From assembly GCF_019279795.1 (NCBI RefSeq), contig NC_056733.1:1115214682-1115278681 (forward strand): a DNA stretch of 64,000 nt, written 5' to 3'. This DNA is from Protopterus annectens (Eukaryota; Chordata; Ceratodontiformes; Protopteridae). Shown here piece after piece: positions 33,721 to 44,722 of the stretch (position 1 is the first letter of the stretch; each line of letters begins with the position of its first letter). A model generated the notes under the pieces. It made no database searches and had not been told where the DNA came from. It was given only the letters and a program-made list of their open reading frames with translations. Made by a program: the position numbers and the translations under genes.

Positions 33721-34104
33721 AGTGTGTTGGGCTGAATGATAAGTGATACTAGTAACTTCAGATATGCAGATTAGTTTTTGTGTTTGTAATTAGTAATGGT
33801 ACAGTGGGGGATTTTGCCTGTGTTCAGCTGGACATGGAGTAGCTCAAGCGTGTCATCCTGCTTGACCAATTTTGAGGTGTGATTGTTTTTTATGTTAATG
33901 GAACCACCTCCTCCTTTCATTTTTCCTTTTCAGAAGATGGTCTGAATGTGTGATAGGCACTGTAGCCTTGCCTTGCCAGGGTGCTTTCTGCAGCCTTTAA
34001 CCACATTTCTGTAATTGCACAGATATCTGCATTCTGCATGGAAAGGATAGCTTTCATGAGTGCAGTTTCTTGTTAAGACTCCTAGCACTGAGCAAGTTGC
34101 ACCT

Positions 34105-35000
34105 TCATCTTGAAATTAGAACAATTTGTTTTGCTAGTATGTCTGTTGGTTTGGCACTTCCTAAAAAAGGCACTATGAAGGTGGGCAGTATTTGAAAGCC
34201 TAGTGGCAACAAGTGCAGACCATCTGTGGCAAAGCAGCATGCTCTGTTGATCATGTCGTCCCAACAGTCAAATACTGGATCCCCTTGGAATGACACTGGT
34301 AGCTAAGCCAATTATTGAAGTCAGTCATTTTCTGTTTGTATTGTGGTATTATTCTTGGTGAGGGTAGAATGCTGCTCAGTGCAAGGCTCATACCTGCCTG
34401 CAACACATATTCAAGAGAGGTCCATCATTTCTCTCTTCATATAGACTATGGAGGTACATTGTAGGGCATTCACAGTCACACCCATGTGGACTATGATTGA
34501 ATTATACTGGTAATGTGGTTGAGTGACTTGAGTGCCTGCATGATCTGGCGAATATTGGCCCCTGACAGACAACCAACTGTAACTCTCTTTTTATCCAACC
34601 TAGTGAGGGGGTCATTTGTGTGTCTCACGGTGGAGTATCCTATGACCAAGATATTTGAACATGTGGTATATCCCCTTAGTGACTTGCTTATGGAGTCACT
34701 GTGATGTGTATTTTTGTGTGTAGTGGTTAGTGTTGACTTGGTTTCTGATGGCAGCATACAGGAGGCCATTGAGGTTTTGGTAAGTTATTTGTGAGTACCT
34801 CTGCATATGTGTATTTATGTATTGAGACCTTATGTAGTGAGGGAAATGATGTGCATGTGCTGATAACATGTTTGTAATTTAATTTGTCAGTATGTGAGAG
34901 TCGTGTCTCAGTTTTCATAGTGTAACAGCATCTTTCACATACTGTGTTTGTTTCAGGATTAAGTGGCTGTCAGTATACATGAGACAAGTTTTACATTGTC
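34105..35000 (-). pseudogene. CR1 ORF1, esterase-type
   Basis: Minus strand: PETNTVCERC (near 34950), then LVIGYSTVRHTNDPLTRLDK (34600-34650) and VGCLSGANIRQIMQALKSL. The GDS of SGNH esterases reads GYS, so the nucleophile block is changed. A later FATDGLHLLPLGF block (34190-34230) resembles the DxxH region near the end of such esterases. Frames shift between blocks. The esterase assignment follows CR1 ORF1 family knowledge. Confidence 0.7.
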
Positions 35001-35310
35001 TCAAGATGCCCCTCTGTGTCCAGCAGGCTGGCCACAGAGATAGCAGGAAAGTGCCTATCCATGGTTTCAGTTTTATTTCTATGGATTTAACCAGCTAGAA
35101 GAGGGGGTAGATGTGACTGGACTGGGCTGATAGCACATGGACGAAGAATGGGTGGTATACTCTGTGTGAACTACAGATATCCAGCAGTGCCACTCTGCAT
35201 GCAACCCAGGTGCTTCTAGAGCAGCAGGAGGTACTGGGGAAGGTTGCAGAGATAGTTAATCTAAGGGAAATTTTAACTTGACAGCTTTTGCTTTTATGCA
35301 GGGCACTGCT
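35001..35310. other. no gene recognised
   Basis: About 300 bases between the CR1 5' end and the repeat that hosts family D. No frame or repeat with a match elsewhere in the window. Confidence 0.5.
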
Positions 35311-35375
35311 TACTGGTACTGCATTGAGAGCAGCCTAGCACAAACACTGTGCTTCTGTAGAATCAGAAAAATAAG
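35311..35375. repeat. long-period repeat, left of element D
   Basis: Ends AGAATCAGAAAAATAAG, matching AAATCAGAAAAACAAG at 49103-49118 in the repeat at 48381-49435. Element D is inserted here; the rest of the unit resumes at 41576. Confidence 0.7.
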
Positions 35376-35528
35376 ATGTTTTATAGTCCAATCTCGCCTA
35401 CATTCTTACCCATGGGGTTCGGAGCCGAAAGTCAGCTCCGACTTGGCCATACTTTTTTAGCTCCAAGTCTTTCTAGTGGCTGGGCTAATATGGTATCCCA
35501 TGCTGCACTGCTCTCTATCCCCAGATCT
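35376..35528 (+). repeat. family D left ITR
   Basis: Inverted match to 41394-41575 (GGTTCGGAGCCGAAAGTCAG, GTATCCCATGCTGCACTGCT, CTCTATCCCCAGATCT). No TATA box or CRE like family A. The 5' UTR that follows has CTAAGTACCCTTTTTCTTCT, resembling the family A motif at the same place. Confidence 0.85.
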
Positions 35529-35902
35529 TATTTGCCGCTCGTGTAGCTCGGACGTGGTCTCACTCTTGGCTGTGGCTAAGTACCCTTTTTCTTCTTAGAT
35601 CAGAGAAGTTTTTTGCAAAAAAGCTATTTTAATAGCTATTGTGTGTTTTTGTCTGTATTGTGAAAAAGTTGTGTTTTTCTTGATTGTTTATTCTGTGGTA
35701 TCCCACTAGCTGTTTCCAATGGGCTAGGCTCGTTTCAGTTAGAGGACCTAGTCTGTCTCCTTGCTTTCCTTGTTTGCTAAAAATTTCCCATGGTCTAAAA
35801 CCATTTAAATTAGAGGAATTAGTCCTCCCCCCTTGTATTTGTGTCTGAGGATCGTTTGACTTAGAGATCTTTGTGGTGGTCTGTCTGTTGTTGGCTTGTT
35901 CC

Positions 35903-35943
35903 CGCCTTGTGACTGTTTGACCGTTGGTCGATTTTTCAGTTAG
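35903..35943 (+). repeat. 41-bp direct repeat, copy 1 (5' UTR of D)
   Basis: CGCCTTGTGACTGTTTGACC onward, ending GATTTTTCAGTTAG. Repeated with one mismatch at 36995-37035 inside gag. The segment ends in a pyrimidine tract and CAG. Confidence 0.9.
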
Positions 35944-35963
35944 TTACTTGTTGTTGGTTAACT

Positions 35964-38220
35964 ATGTCCAAAGATACTAAGGAGCATAAGCCCCCGGGCT
36001 TCAAGAAGTGCTCTAAGTGCAGTTATAAAATGTCCATTACCGATGGACACTCTGTTTATCTTTACTGTCTGGGAGCGATTCATCTCCAGGAATCGTGCAG
36101 TTTCTGTCATGCCTTTAATCCGCGTGTTCTTCAGGAAAGGAAGAACAAATTGATTTAGAAGGGACTTCTGAAACCCTCCTTCAAGGAGGGTCTGGAGAGT
36201 GCTTCCAGCTCTAAGGTAAAATCTTCAAAAGCAAAAAAACGTTCTCCGGCTCCATCAGTCTCCTTGGAGCCACCGGAGAAAATAGCAAAGCCTGCATCGA
36301 CATCCTCGGGGCCACAGGAAGTGTCAGTGGTTATGGAACCTGCTTCGGCTCCAATCTTCTTGGAACCTGTTTGGAGCTGATCGCCTAGTATTAGGACAGT
36401 ATCCCCTCCTCGCAAGTCCCCTTCAGAGAGGAGGTCTCGATCTCCTTCTCTATCCTCCAAATCTTCCAGGACCTTATCCGATGTGGACGTCGATAGAGTG
36501 GTGCAGAGACTTTTTCAGTCACCGGTACTGGCAAAATTGTTCTCGGCTCAGACCCAGTCGGCTCCGGAGCTGGTCCCTCAACCTGCATCGATACTTCCTC
36601 CTCCGAGCACATCTCAGCTTTCAGAGCCAGAGTGCTCGGCTCCGTGTTATGTCCCTAGGTCAGTTCCGACAGCCCCTCCTGGCTTATCAGCTCCGACATC
36701 AGCTCCGACCCCGTCGGCGCCGTCCACGGGGTTCAGGACTCAGGATTCTTTGGTCGGACCCGAGGGAGAGGCTTCGGGACACCTCTCGGCTCCTAGTCTC
36801 CCTCTCAATGCTTCGGTGCGGGGAAGCCTGACTCCTGTCTTGGCTTCGGAGGTTGGTCATTCTTCAGATCTGGGAGGACCAGCCTTCAAGGCCATGCGGA
36901 GCTCACTGATCAGGTCGTCAGCGGCATCATACGGGTCGGTCATTCTGTTCCCTACAACACCGGTGCAGGTGTCTGATCGCCATCTATCTCTGGACGCCTT
37001 GTGACTGTTTGACCGTTGGTTGATTTTTCAGTTAGCCCCAAGGCCTCAGGGTACCCCCACGAGTGGTCCCCATATTTCTGAAGGCCCCTCAGAGTCTTTG
37101 CCTGAGGAGCCACCCAGAAAGAAAACGTGCAAGAGGAAGCACATAGATTCCCAGGATGAGTCTCTCACATCAGACACCAACCTCGAGGAATCGGAGGGGT
37201 CCCCTAAGTCATCCTCTGAGGATGTTTCTTTCTCTGACATCCTAGAGATTTTGAAGCAAAGAGGTGACTGGCCATCCAAAGCCCCCTCCGAGGAGGAGTC
37301 TGTCTTCCTGAAGGCTTTTGGTGCTCAGCCCTCCTCCTCCTGGGTATCTCCAAGCTTCGATGAGCTTCTGGATTTGGTTTGTCGAAGGATGTGGGAAACC
37401 CCTGACTCTGTGGAACCAGTCCCCAGGAGACCCAATAAATTTTTGTCTGCTCCTCCTGATAAGAAATTTCTATCCAAGGGAGTCCCTGTGGATGCCATGG
37501 TGGTGGCAGCTGCCACCCAGAAGGAATTAGCTGAGATGTCTTCCACCATCCATCCTCTTAACAAGGAGTCTAGGACTATGGACCGGTACGGGAAGTGTAT
37601 GTTTTCTTCAGCGACCTTTACCTTACAGTCATTGAATTACTTATCACACTTTACACAGCTCCAGAGAGATCTCCTCAGGGAGCTTGGAGATACTCTCACA
37701 GGTAACGTTTCCGAGGTGGTGGCCCCAGACGGTCAATGCTCAGATGTCTACCCTCAATTCGATTGCAAACTCCTCCATGAGGCTAATCTCCTACGCAGCC
37801 GAGGGAGCAAGTAGGGCAGCAAGTTCAGGAGTTGCTCTTAGGAGGCAGGCCTAGATGCACCTTTGTCATTTCGCGGAGGCCTTCAAGTCTTCATTCACTG
37901 ATGCCCCGTTTGATGGTTCCTCTTTGTTCGGAACCAATGTGAAAGACATGCTCACTAGGTGCGAGCAGGAGGGAAAAACTCTGTCTGCCATAGGAGTCCG
38001 TTTTTCCCTTCCCGCTAGGCCTTATCCCAAGGCCCAGAGGGGTGGCAAAATGTGGTTCAAGAAATCACAGAGGCTTTTTCCCGGTGCGCAAGGTGGGCCC
38101 CCCTCCAGAGGCAGGGGAGGGGGTGGTTATTCAGGGAGACACCGCCCTAGGGGCAGAGGAGGCCCTCGCAACTCGGGAGACCTCGATTCCTTTCGTGGTT
38201 CTCCCTACCGCCGTTCCTGA
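35964..38220 (+). pseudogene. gag, family D
   Basis: ATG 35964. The N-terminal Cys/His module has the same spacing as family A (CSKC, H, CLGAIH, CSFC; one Cys is Tyr). The frame runs through stops at 36156, near 36378, and at 37002 inside a duplicated 41-bp segment. It continues with a Ser/Pro-rich linker and the core (DVSFSDILEILKQRGDW, RPNKFLSAPPDKKFL, TMDRYGKCMFSSATFTLQSL). After a shift or gap near 37800 come FTDAPFDGSSLFGTNVKD and an Arg/Gly-rich tail (RGRGGGGYSGRHRPRGRGG). Particle protein by family. Confidence 0.86.
36995..37035 (+). repeat. 41-bp direct repeat, copy 2 (inside gag of D)
   Basis: Second copy of 35903-35943 with one C-to-T difference. It places a TGA (37002-37004) in the gag frame. 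Confidence 0.9.
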
Positions 38221-40122
38221 TGGGAGGCCCGACTGTGCGTTTCCGGAGCCAGTCGAGGGTCGAATCTCATTATACCCGGAGGCCTGGCAAGATATCACCC
38301 AGGACCAATGGGTTCTACGAATAATTTCTGGAGGATATGTCATTCCCTTCTCGTCAAATCCCTCTCCAATCAAGAAAATCCTGGATGTTCCACCCAGTCA
38401 AAGGGATTACGCAGCTTCAGAAGTTTCAAAGCTGCTAGAAAAAGGAGCCATCCAACATGTCCCCTCAGACCAGATCGGATTAGGGACTTACTCCAGATTC
38501 TTTTTGGTGCCGAAAAGGACAGGGGACCTGAGACCCATATTGGATCTCAGCCAATTGAACACCCGTGTGCAAAAGTCCAAGTTCTGAATGGTCACATTGC
38601 AGTCTATTCTACAATTGTTGGGAAAAGAAGTGTGGATGTGCTCCATCGACCTCAAGGATGCTTACTACCACATAAAGATGGACAGGGCATCCAGAAGTCA
38701 CCTACGCTTCTGGTTGGGAGCCAGTCACTTTCAGTTTCGAGCCCTGCCCTTTGGTCTCACCACAGCCCCCAGGGTGTTTACCAAATGCATGGCAGTGGTG
38801 ACTACTCACTTGAGACATCAGGGATTCCAAGTGTTTCTGTATCTGGACGACTGGCTACTTACTGCCACCACCAGGCATCTACTACTTCAGACCAGGGACA
38901 CTACTATCAACCTATGTCAACAGTTGGGCATTACATTGAACTGGGAAAAATCTGCCTTGTTGCCCTCACAGCATGTCACTTTTATAGGCGCCGAATTAGA
39001 CACCATCCTCATGCGAGCATTTCTACCACAGGAAAGAATCAGAGTCCTACAACAACAGGTTTATGCCTTGCTCCCTCTGAGATGAGCAAAGGCAAGATGG
39101 GTCCTCCAGTTATTGAGGTCAATGGCTGCTACGATTATGTTAGTCCCTCTGGCAAGGTTACATATGAGGCTCCTTCAGTGGCTACTCTTCACCCAGTGGT
39201 CTCTTCAACGTCTTCCACTTTCTCACCCTATTCTACTCACAGACAGGTGCAAACAGGATCTCAGTTGGTGGCTTTGCACCGACAACCTCAGTGCGGGAAA
39301 GCCCTTCGTTCTTGCGCCCCCGGTTTCCACGGTGACCACGGATGCTCCCAGATGGGGTGGGGGGGGCGTTATCTTGGCAGGACAGTCCAAGGCACGTGGC
39401 AAGAGCACGAGATGCATCTGCATATCAGTGTCCTGGAATGAGAGCTGTGCTACTAGCGTTGCAAGCACTTCAAAGTTTTCTTCCTCTCGGGACTATTGAA
39501 ATCCACTCAGACAATATGTCAGTGGTGTGGTATCTGAACAAGCAGGGAGGAAACAAGTCTTATCCCCTTTGCAGAGAGGCCATGCGAGTGTGGCAGTGGA
39601 CAGTGTCTTCCCAACATTTTCTGCTGGCAACGCACATTCCAGGGAAGTCCAGTGTGATTGCAGACAGGCTAAGCAGAGCTATTCTGATGCCTTATGAGTG
39701 GTCCTTGAACTGTCAAGTTGTGGAGCAGATCTTCCGCAGGTGGGGTCAGCCTTGCTGTGACCTTTTTGCCAGCCCCCTCAATGCCAAATACAGCAGCTAC
39801 TTCACACTGATCCCCCCTCAGGGGGAGTCACCCAGGGACGCTCTAGTCCACGATTGGCCCTCTGGTCTACTATATGCCTTCCCTCCGGTCCCCTTGCTGT
39901 CAAAGGTTAATTCAAAAAGCGCAATCCTTGGGAAGCAAAATGATTCTGATTGCCCCACACTGGCCTTGTCAAATTTCGTTCCCCTTTCTCCATCCCTATC
40001 TCATGGACGCTCCTTGGATTCTGGACCCACAACCCGACTTACTGACGCACATGTCAGGGCAGCTCCATCACTCTCTTCGGACCCTCCGGTTGACAGCCTG
40101 GCTACTCCACTTCCGTCATTAG
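38195..40122 (+). pseudogene. RT / RNase H / MT-like pol, family D
   Basis: The upstream open frame overlaps the gag tail. RT: EGRISLYPEAWQDITQDQW, GTYSRFFLVPKRT, LDLSQLNTRV, a stop at 38585, SIDLKDAYYHIKMD, LPFGLTTAPRVFTK, catalytic FLYLDDWLL (near 38840), a stop near 39083. RNase H: VTTDAPRWGGGG with an 8-G run (39359-39366) and a change to frame 3, then IEIHSDNMSVVWYLNKQGG. The MT-like part (CCDLFASPLNAKYSSYF, YAFPPVPLLSKV, MILIAPHWP) is split over two frames to 40122. Confidence 0.87.
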
Positions 40123-41121
40123 TTAGGCTTCATCACTTTTCGCCGGAGGTGGTTCATATTTTGTCTTCCTCTCATAAGCCTTCGACCAAGAAGATTTATT
40201 ACAGCAAATGGAAGAGGTTTTCAATCTGGGCGCATGTCAAAAAGATTGACCCTTACACAGCTCCAATTTCGTCTGTATTGGAGTTCTTGTCTATGTTCTT
40301 TAACCAGGGTCCAGCGGCCGCAACCATTAAAGTCCAGTTGGGAACGATTTCTACCTTTCATGTCACAGACGAACCTAGTCTGATGGCACATAGACTCTGT
40401 ATGGCTTTTCTGAAGGGCACTTTACTTCGTCCTCCGGTTTCGGAACCTGTTATGCCTTGGGACTTAAACTTTTTTCTACAGGGTCTTACTTCACCCCCCT
40501 TTGAGCCTGCAGCCACTTGCGATTTAAAATTCTTAACTTGGAAGGCTGTCTTTTTGGTAGCCATCATGTCAGCCAGATCAAATCAAACCCCCTTATTTGA
40601 TTTTTCATAAGGACAGGGTTTCTGTCAGACCGAACCTCTCCTTTCCTCCCAAAGTAGCGTCAGTCAGTAACCTTAACCAATCTATTGAATTGCCAGTGTT
40701 TTTCCCCAGTTCTCAAACAGGGCAGAATTCAAATTTCATCAGTTGGATGTGCACAGACAATTATGTTTTTATTTATTTGCACAGAACGAAAGACCTCAGA
40801 AAATCTGATCAGTTTGTTTCATTTTCGGAAAACAGAATTGGGTCTCCTGTTTCCAAAGTCACATTGTCCAGATGGAATTTGAGTTGTATTTCTTTCATTT
40901 ATACCTCAGGGGGAAAAGATTTACCATTCCAGGTGAAGGCTCACTCTACTCGGTCTGTATCTACATCTACAGCTTTTCAGTCCAGATTGTCTGTGGATGA
41001 TATTTGTGCTGCGGTTACTTGGGCATCTCCTCACACCTTTGTTACTCATTACAAGTTAGATGTGGTATCTAGGGGCAGGTCTTCCTTTGGTTCCACAGAG
41101 CTCAGGAGTATTTTCCACTGA
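40110..41121 (+). pseudogene. tyrosine recombinase (YR), family D
   Basis: N-terminal part HKPSTKKIYYSKWKRFSIWA, LEFLSMFFNQGPAAATIK; catalytic Arg in AIMSARS. A short deletion and shift near 40580 remove the ELQAL helix. It is then open at 40597-41121 with HSTRSVSTS, AVTWASPHTF and Tyr in THYKLDVVSRG, and ends SIFH-stop. Domain order and residues are those of DIRS recombinases; only the shift breaks it. Confidence 0.88.
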
Positions 41122-41154
41122 GCCTCCCAGGATTTAGGTGCTGGGGACGCTGTC

Positions 41155-41257
41155 CCACGGGTAAGAATGTAGGCGAGATTGGACTACATAACATCAAGAA
41201 GTTATGTACTCACCATAACGTTCAATGTATGTAGTCCATCTCACCTCACATTCTTAC
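41155..41257 (+). other. family D ICR
   Basis: GGTAAGAATGTAGGCGAGAT to AACAT is the reverse complement of the left end; CAAGAAGTTATGTACTCACC onward is the reverse complement of the right end. Junction 41194/41195, predicting the circle junction CTTG/ATGTT. Confidence 0.87.
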
Positions 41258-41393
41258 TTACCCCCTTCCTTCCCCCGTCCTGGAGGATCTGGAAGTTAGG
41301 TCTGGTTTCAGAGTTCCCTTCATTCTTGTTTTTTTTCCCTTTCCTTAGGTGTTGTTATGCATGAAGAATGAGTGCTGGTGCTTGCAGCAAACT

Positions 41394-41575
41394 AGATCTG
41401 GGGATAGAGAGCAGTGCAGCATGGGATACCATCTTAGCCCAGCCAAAAGAAAGACTTTGAGCTAAAAATGTATGGCCGAGTCGGAGCTGACATTCGGCTC
41501 CGAACCCCAAGGGTAAGAATGTGAGGCGAGATGGACAACATACATCAAACGTTATGGAGAGTACATAACTTCTTG
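41394..41575 (-). repeat. family D right ITR
   Basis: Inverted copy of 35376-35528 plus a right-end extension of about 45 bases (ACATCAAACGTTATGGAGAG, ending TAACTTCTTG) absent from the left end but matched by the ICR. Confidence 0.85.
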
Positions 41576-41734
41576 TTTTACAACAAAAAGGCCTACAGAT
41601 CAATCGGAAAAACACACAATAAGCTTTTAGCCCAGATTCCTTAACTCAGGTTTTAGAGCTCAAGGGCGGGGAAACGACTACACAGATAGGTTTTAGAGCT
41701 CAAGAGCAGGGAAATGACACAATCTACATACTGA
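41576..41734. repeat. long-period repeat, between element D and the gypsy LTR
   Basis: TTTTACAACAAAAAGGCCTA to AATCTACATACTGA. Matches 48620-48810 and 49110-49301 (tail of the ~490-bp unit). It joins the D target to the gypsy target, so both elements hit one repeat unit. Confidence 0.8.
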
Positions 41735-42022
41735 TGTGATGCCCCAGCACTGCCCCAGTAATCAAAGAGCTTCAATCCTCACCACTGGCAACAGTGGGGG
41801 ACGTACACACTGAGAGGATGACAAGTACACACACAGTAAAGTGCAGTTTTCCTTAAGAGCACATAGAGATCACAGTCAGTCTGGGGCTGGTTTCTTCCTC
41901 TTTCTACAGATCCTAAGACTCCCCACTGGCACAGCTATAGGGTTAAGATCCCAGCTAAGGGGCCAAGACCTCTAGCACCCTCTCTGTCCAACCAGTGCTT
42001 TGTGTCCCTGCCCAAGTAGCTC

Positions 42023-42098
<76 letters not shown>

Positions 42099-43293
42099 TG
42101 AGATTTGATTTATGTACAAACACACACACACCTGGGGAAGGCTGGCACAGGTCTGCTAGCTATGCCACCTTCTGGCCAGATTATAAGGTTGTTTCTGCTG
42201 CCACCAACCCCTACTTTTCAGCTACTGTAAGGCCCTTACAAAGGGTGTCCAATCCTACTGTGTAATGTTACTGTTAATTCAAATGGTAGTCTGACTAAGA
42301 GCAAGGCTAATTAGGAGTAGCCTATACAGTGTCACCAAATACATATGCAAGTACTTTGAGTTTAAATATGTCTCACAAATATCAGCCACAAAGATAGGTT
42401 TAAATATATTTAGTAATAAATAATAAAAGAACAAAACAATACTCAGTAAATCAACACAGTAACTTCAGAGTTCAAAATCACAGGAAATATTTTAAAACAG
42501 CGTTGCAGGACAGTCTCAAATAAATACAGACCACATCTAAACTAATCTGTACTATATTCCTATCTATACCTAAAAGAGATATTGGATGTTTCCAGGTCAA
42601 GGACAAAATACAAAATGCCCAGTCCCTCTCTGAGAGAGTTCTTAAATTAATTTCAAATATTACTGCTGGGTTAGCTTGGATGACATTTGTCACCTGACTT
42701 AAGTTTCCAAGCTAAACCACCCATTGTAGTATTTGACATCTCCTTGTGAAAAATACATGGCCTTCAGATGTTTGCAGTTGCTAGAAGACAAAACCAATAA
42801 AACACTTCCAAAACAATGCAGAAGGCACCCTAGTTCTAGACATCCTGTGTCCTTGCTGCATTGAAACTAACTTTTATAACACAGTCGTTAAATAAGTTTT
42901 GCAAGTTAACCCTGTATGTTCTAGTTTTTACGATTAAAACATACATTTGCACAGGTATATAGTTTATATACTTTCCTGTTCTTTTCCAGTAGGGTACACT
43001 GTGGACACCTCCTTGAAGCTCAGTACTGTACTAACCCTGTTCAACGCACACTTCTGTACCAGTAGTTTAATACACACACAACATATAGTTCTAGTACATT
43101 TGGTAACACAAACAATTGCATCATCCTGGTATTCGCAAATGACATATAACTATTTACAAATTTCCAGATAGCTAGGCTGGCAGTGTCTCCTTTTGTTACA
43201 TTTCTGTATAAATCATATTAATATCCTTAAATGACATATAATTATTTACAAAATTCCACCTAGCTGGGCTGGTAGTATTTCCCTTGTGTCACA
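41735..43293 (-). repeat. gypsy 3' LTR (1559 bp)
   Basis: Begins TGTGATGCCCCAGCACTG, ends CCCTTGTGTCACA. Matches 46828-48380 with many substitutions and small indels, so the element is not recent. Contains a (CA)n run. The polypurine tract (minus GGGGAAAAGAAG, 43294-43305) adjoins it. Confidence 0.88.
42022..42096. repeat. (CA)n microsatellite in the 3' LTR
   Basis: About 36 CA units. The other LTR has (TA)n plus (CA)n at the same place (47096-47218). Apparent frames through it are spurious. Confidence 0.97.
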
Positions 43294-43305
43294 CTTCTTT
43301 TCCCC
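43294..43305 (-). other. polypurine tract
   Basis: Minus-strand GGGGAAAAGAAG directly before the LTR start TGTGACACAAGG: the plus-strand primer position of LTR elements. Confidence 0.7.
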
Positions 43306-43449
43306 GAAAACTCAAGGTAGTTTTTCAAGTGACCCTTGAGAAATGTTGCCTGAGAGGGTTGACTATCAGGGATACCTTACCCCATCCCCTGTCCTGAGAT
43401 TCCGGCTGCCTTGGCATTACTGAGCCCAGTACAGTGCTGCACTGTCCCA

Positions 43450-44560
43450 TCATATGCCTGCAACCATAGGCTCCACTATAGCAATTTGGGATTTGGCTGG
43501 CTGGCTCCCTATTGCCATAGATTCCCCCTCAGACTCCTCTTGACTCCTACAGCAAATTCTTAGCACAGGGGCCTCCCTATCATGGTATGGTTTTGTGATG
43601 TTAACATGGTACAATTTGTGCCCCTGCCTCCTGCCAGGCAGTTCTACCATGTAGTTAACATCACTGACCCTTCTTACCACCTTTTAGGGTCCCTCCCAAG
43701 CTGCCTGCAGGTTGTTGTGTCTGACAGGAATGAGAACCATTTCCTGCTGCCCTACAGCATACTCTCAGGCTCAAGCATTCCTGCCATACCAGACCTTTTT
43801 CTGCTGCTGGGCTTCTGCCAGGTTCTCCTGGGCCAAGCCCATGAGTTCCTGAGCCTTGTCCTGAGGTTTAGGGCAAATGCCACAACAGACTCCTTGTGGG
43901 ATTCACACTAAGCCTCCCACTCATCACAAATCAGATCTAGAGGTCCCCTCACCCTTTGCCCATACAACAACTCAAAGGATGAAAAGCCTGTGGATTCCTG
44001 GGGCACCTCTCTGTAAGCTAACAACAGATGGTGCAAGTATTTGTCCCACTCCCTCTTTAACTGCTCTGCAAATGCCTGTAGCATGGACTTGAGTGTAGAG
44101 TTTTACTTCTGAACAAGACCATTAATATGGGGATGGTAGGGGATGGACTTTAGGTGCATCACACCACAGTGCTTCCACAGACAAGCTAGCAGGTCTGACA
44201 TGAAATTGGCACCTCGGTCAGTCAGTATTTCTTTTGGGAAACCTACCCTGCTGAAAATCACTAACAAAGCATTTGCCACTTTTCTGCTTCAATGGAGGAC
44301 AGAGCCACTGCTTCAGGGTATCTGTTAGCATAATCTACTACCCCTAGGATGTACTTTTTCCCTGTGGAACTTGGGATACTCAGAGGCCCCACAATATCCG
44401 TAGCTACCCTCTGAAATGGCTCCTTAATCACAAGCAAAGGCATTACAGGAGCTTTCACCTTGTCTCCTGCCTTGCCTACCTTCTGGCACTGCTCACAGGT
44501 CCCGCAGTACCCTGTTACATCTCTGGAAATCCCAGGCCAATAAAAATTCTGCAGAATATG
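43450..44560 (-). pseudogene. gypsy integrase
   Basis: Minus strand: H2C2 zinc-binding part (FYWPGISRDVTGYC, CEQCQKVGKAGDKV near 44460-44540), catalytic core (PFQRVATDIVGPLSIPSSTG, VVDYANRYPEAVALSS; first Asp in TDIVGP), then in another frame VLTDRGANFMSDL-type and YREVPQESTGF-like segments to 43900. A C-terminal GPY-type block follows (VRRVSDVNYMVELPGRRQGH, KLYHVNITKPYHDR). Stops and at least two shifts. It would insert the element cDNA. Confidence 0.83.
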
Positions 44561-44722
44561 TCTTTTTGTTTCGTTTTATGTCCATATGATCTGCAAAGGG
44601 AATGTCATGAGCTATGGCTAGAAGGCCAGTCTGTAGGCTCTGGGCACTACCAACTGCTATATTGTCTTACCTTCTAGCCCTCCCTCAGGGGTCCACTCTC
44701 TCTACAGTAACCCTTTATCCCA

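Larger units (their letters stand above)
31440..35000 (-). mobile_element. CR1-type LINE, decayed, minus strand
   Basis: Minus-strand non-LTR retrotransposon: ORF1 with a Cys pair and an SGNH-esterase-like block (about 34.1-35.0 kb), an endonuclease end (33.3-33.7 kb), RT (32.1-33.0 kb) and C-terminal domain (31.5-31.9 kb). Many frameshifts; the domain order is complete. The 3' end lies near 31440-31500 on the plus strand, without a clear tail. A poly-C run of about 13 at 32650 lies in RT. Confidence 0.82.
35376..41575 (+). mobile_element. DIRS family D element (6200 bp)
   Basis: A second DIRS family, clearly diverged from A in every protein and with unrelated ITRs. Left ITR 35376-35528, gag, RT/RH/MT, YR, ICR 41155-41257, right ITR 41394-41575. 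It begins ATGTTTTATAG and ends CTTCTTG. Flanks AAAATAAG and TTTTACAACA join to the uninterrupted sequence seen at 48610 and 49110, so no target duplication. Gag has three in-frame stops, pol two or more stops and a shift, YR one shift. Confidence 0.93.

Noticed and set aside
41935-42129. Open frames rich in Cys-Val across the (CA)n run
   Set aside because: They are translations of a dinucleotide repeat; the same holds for the Tyr-Ile and Thr-His frames at 47032-47245.
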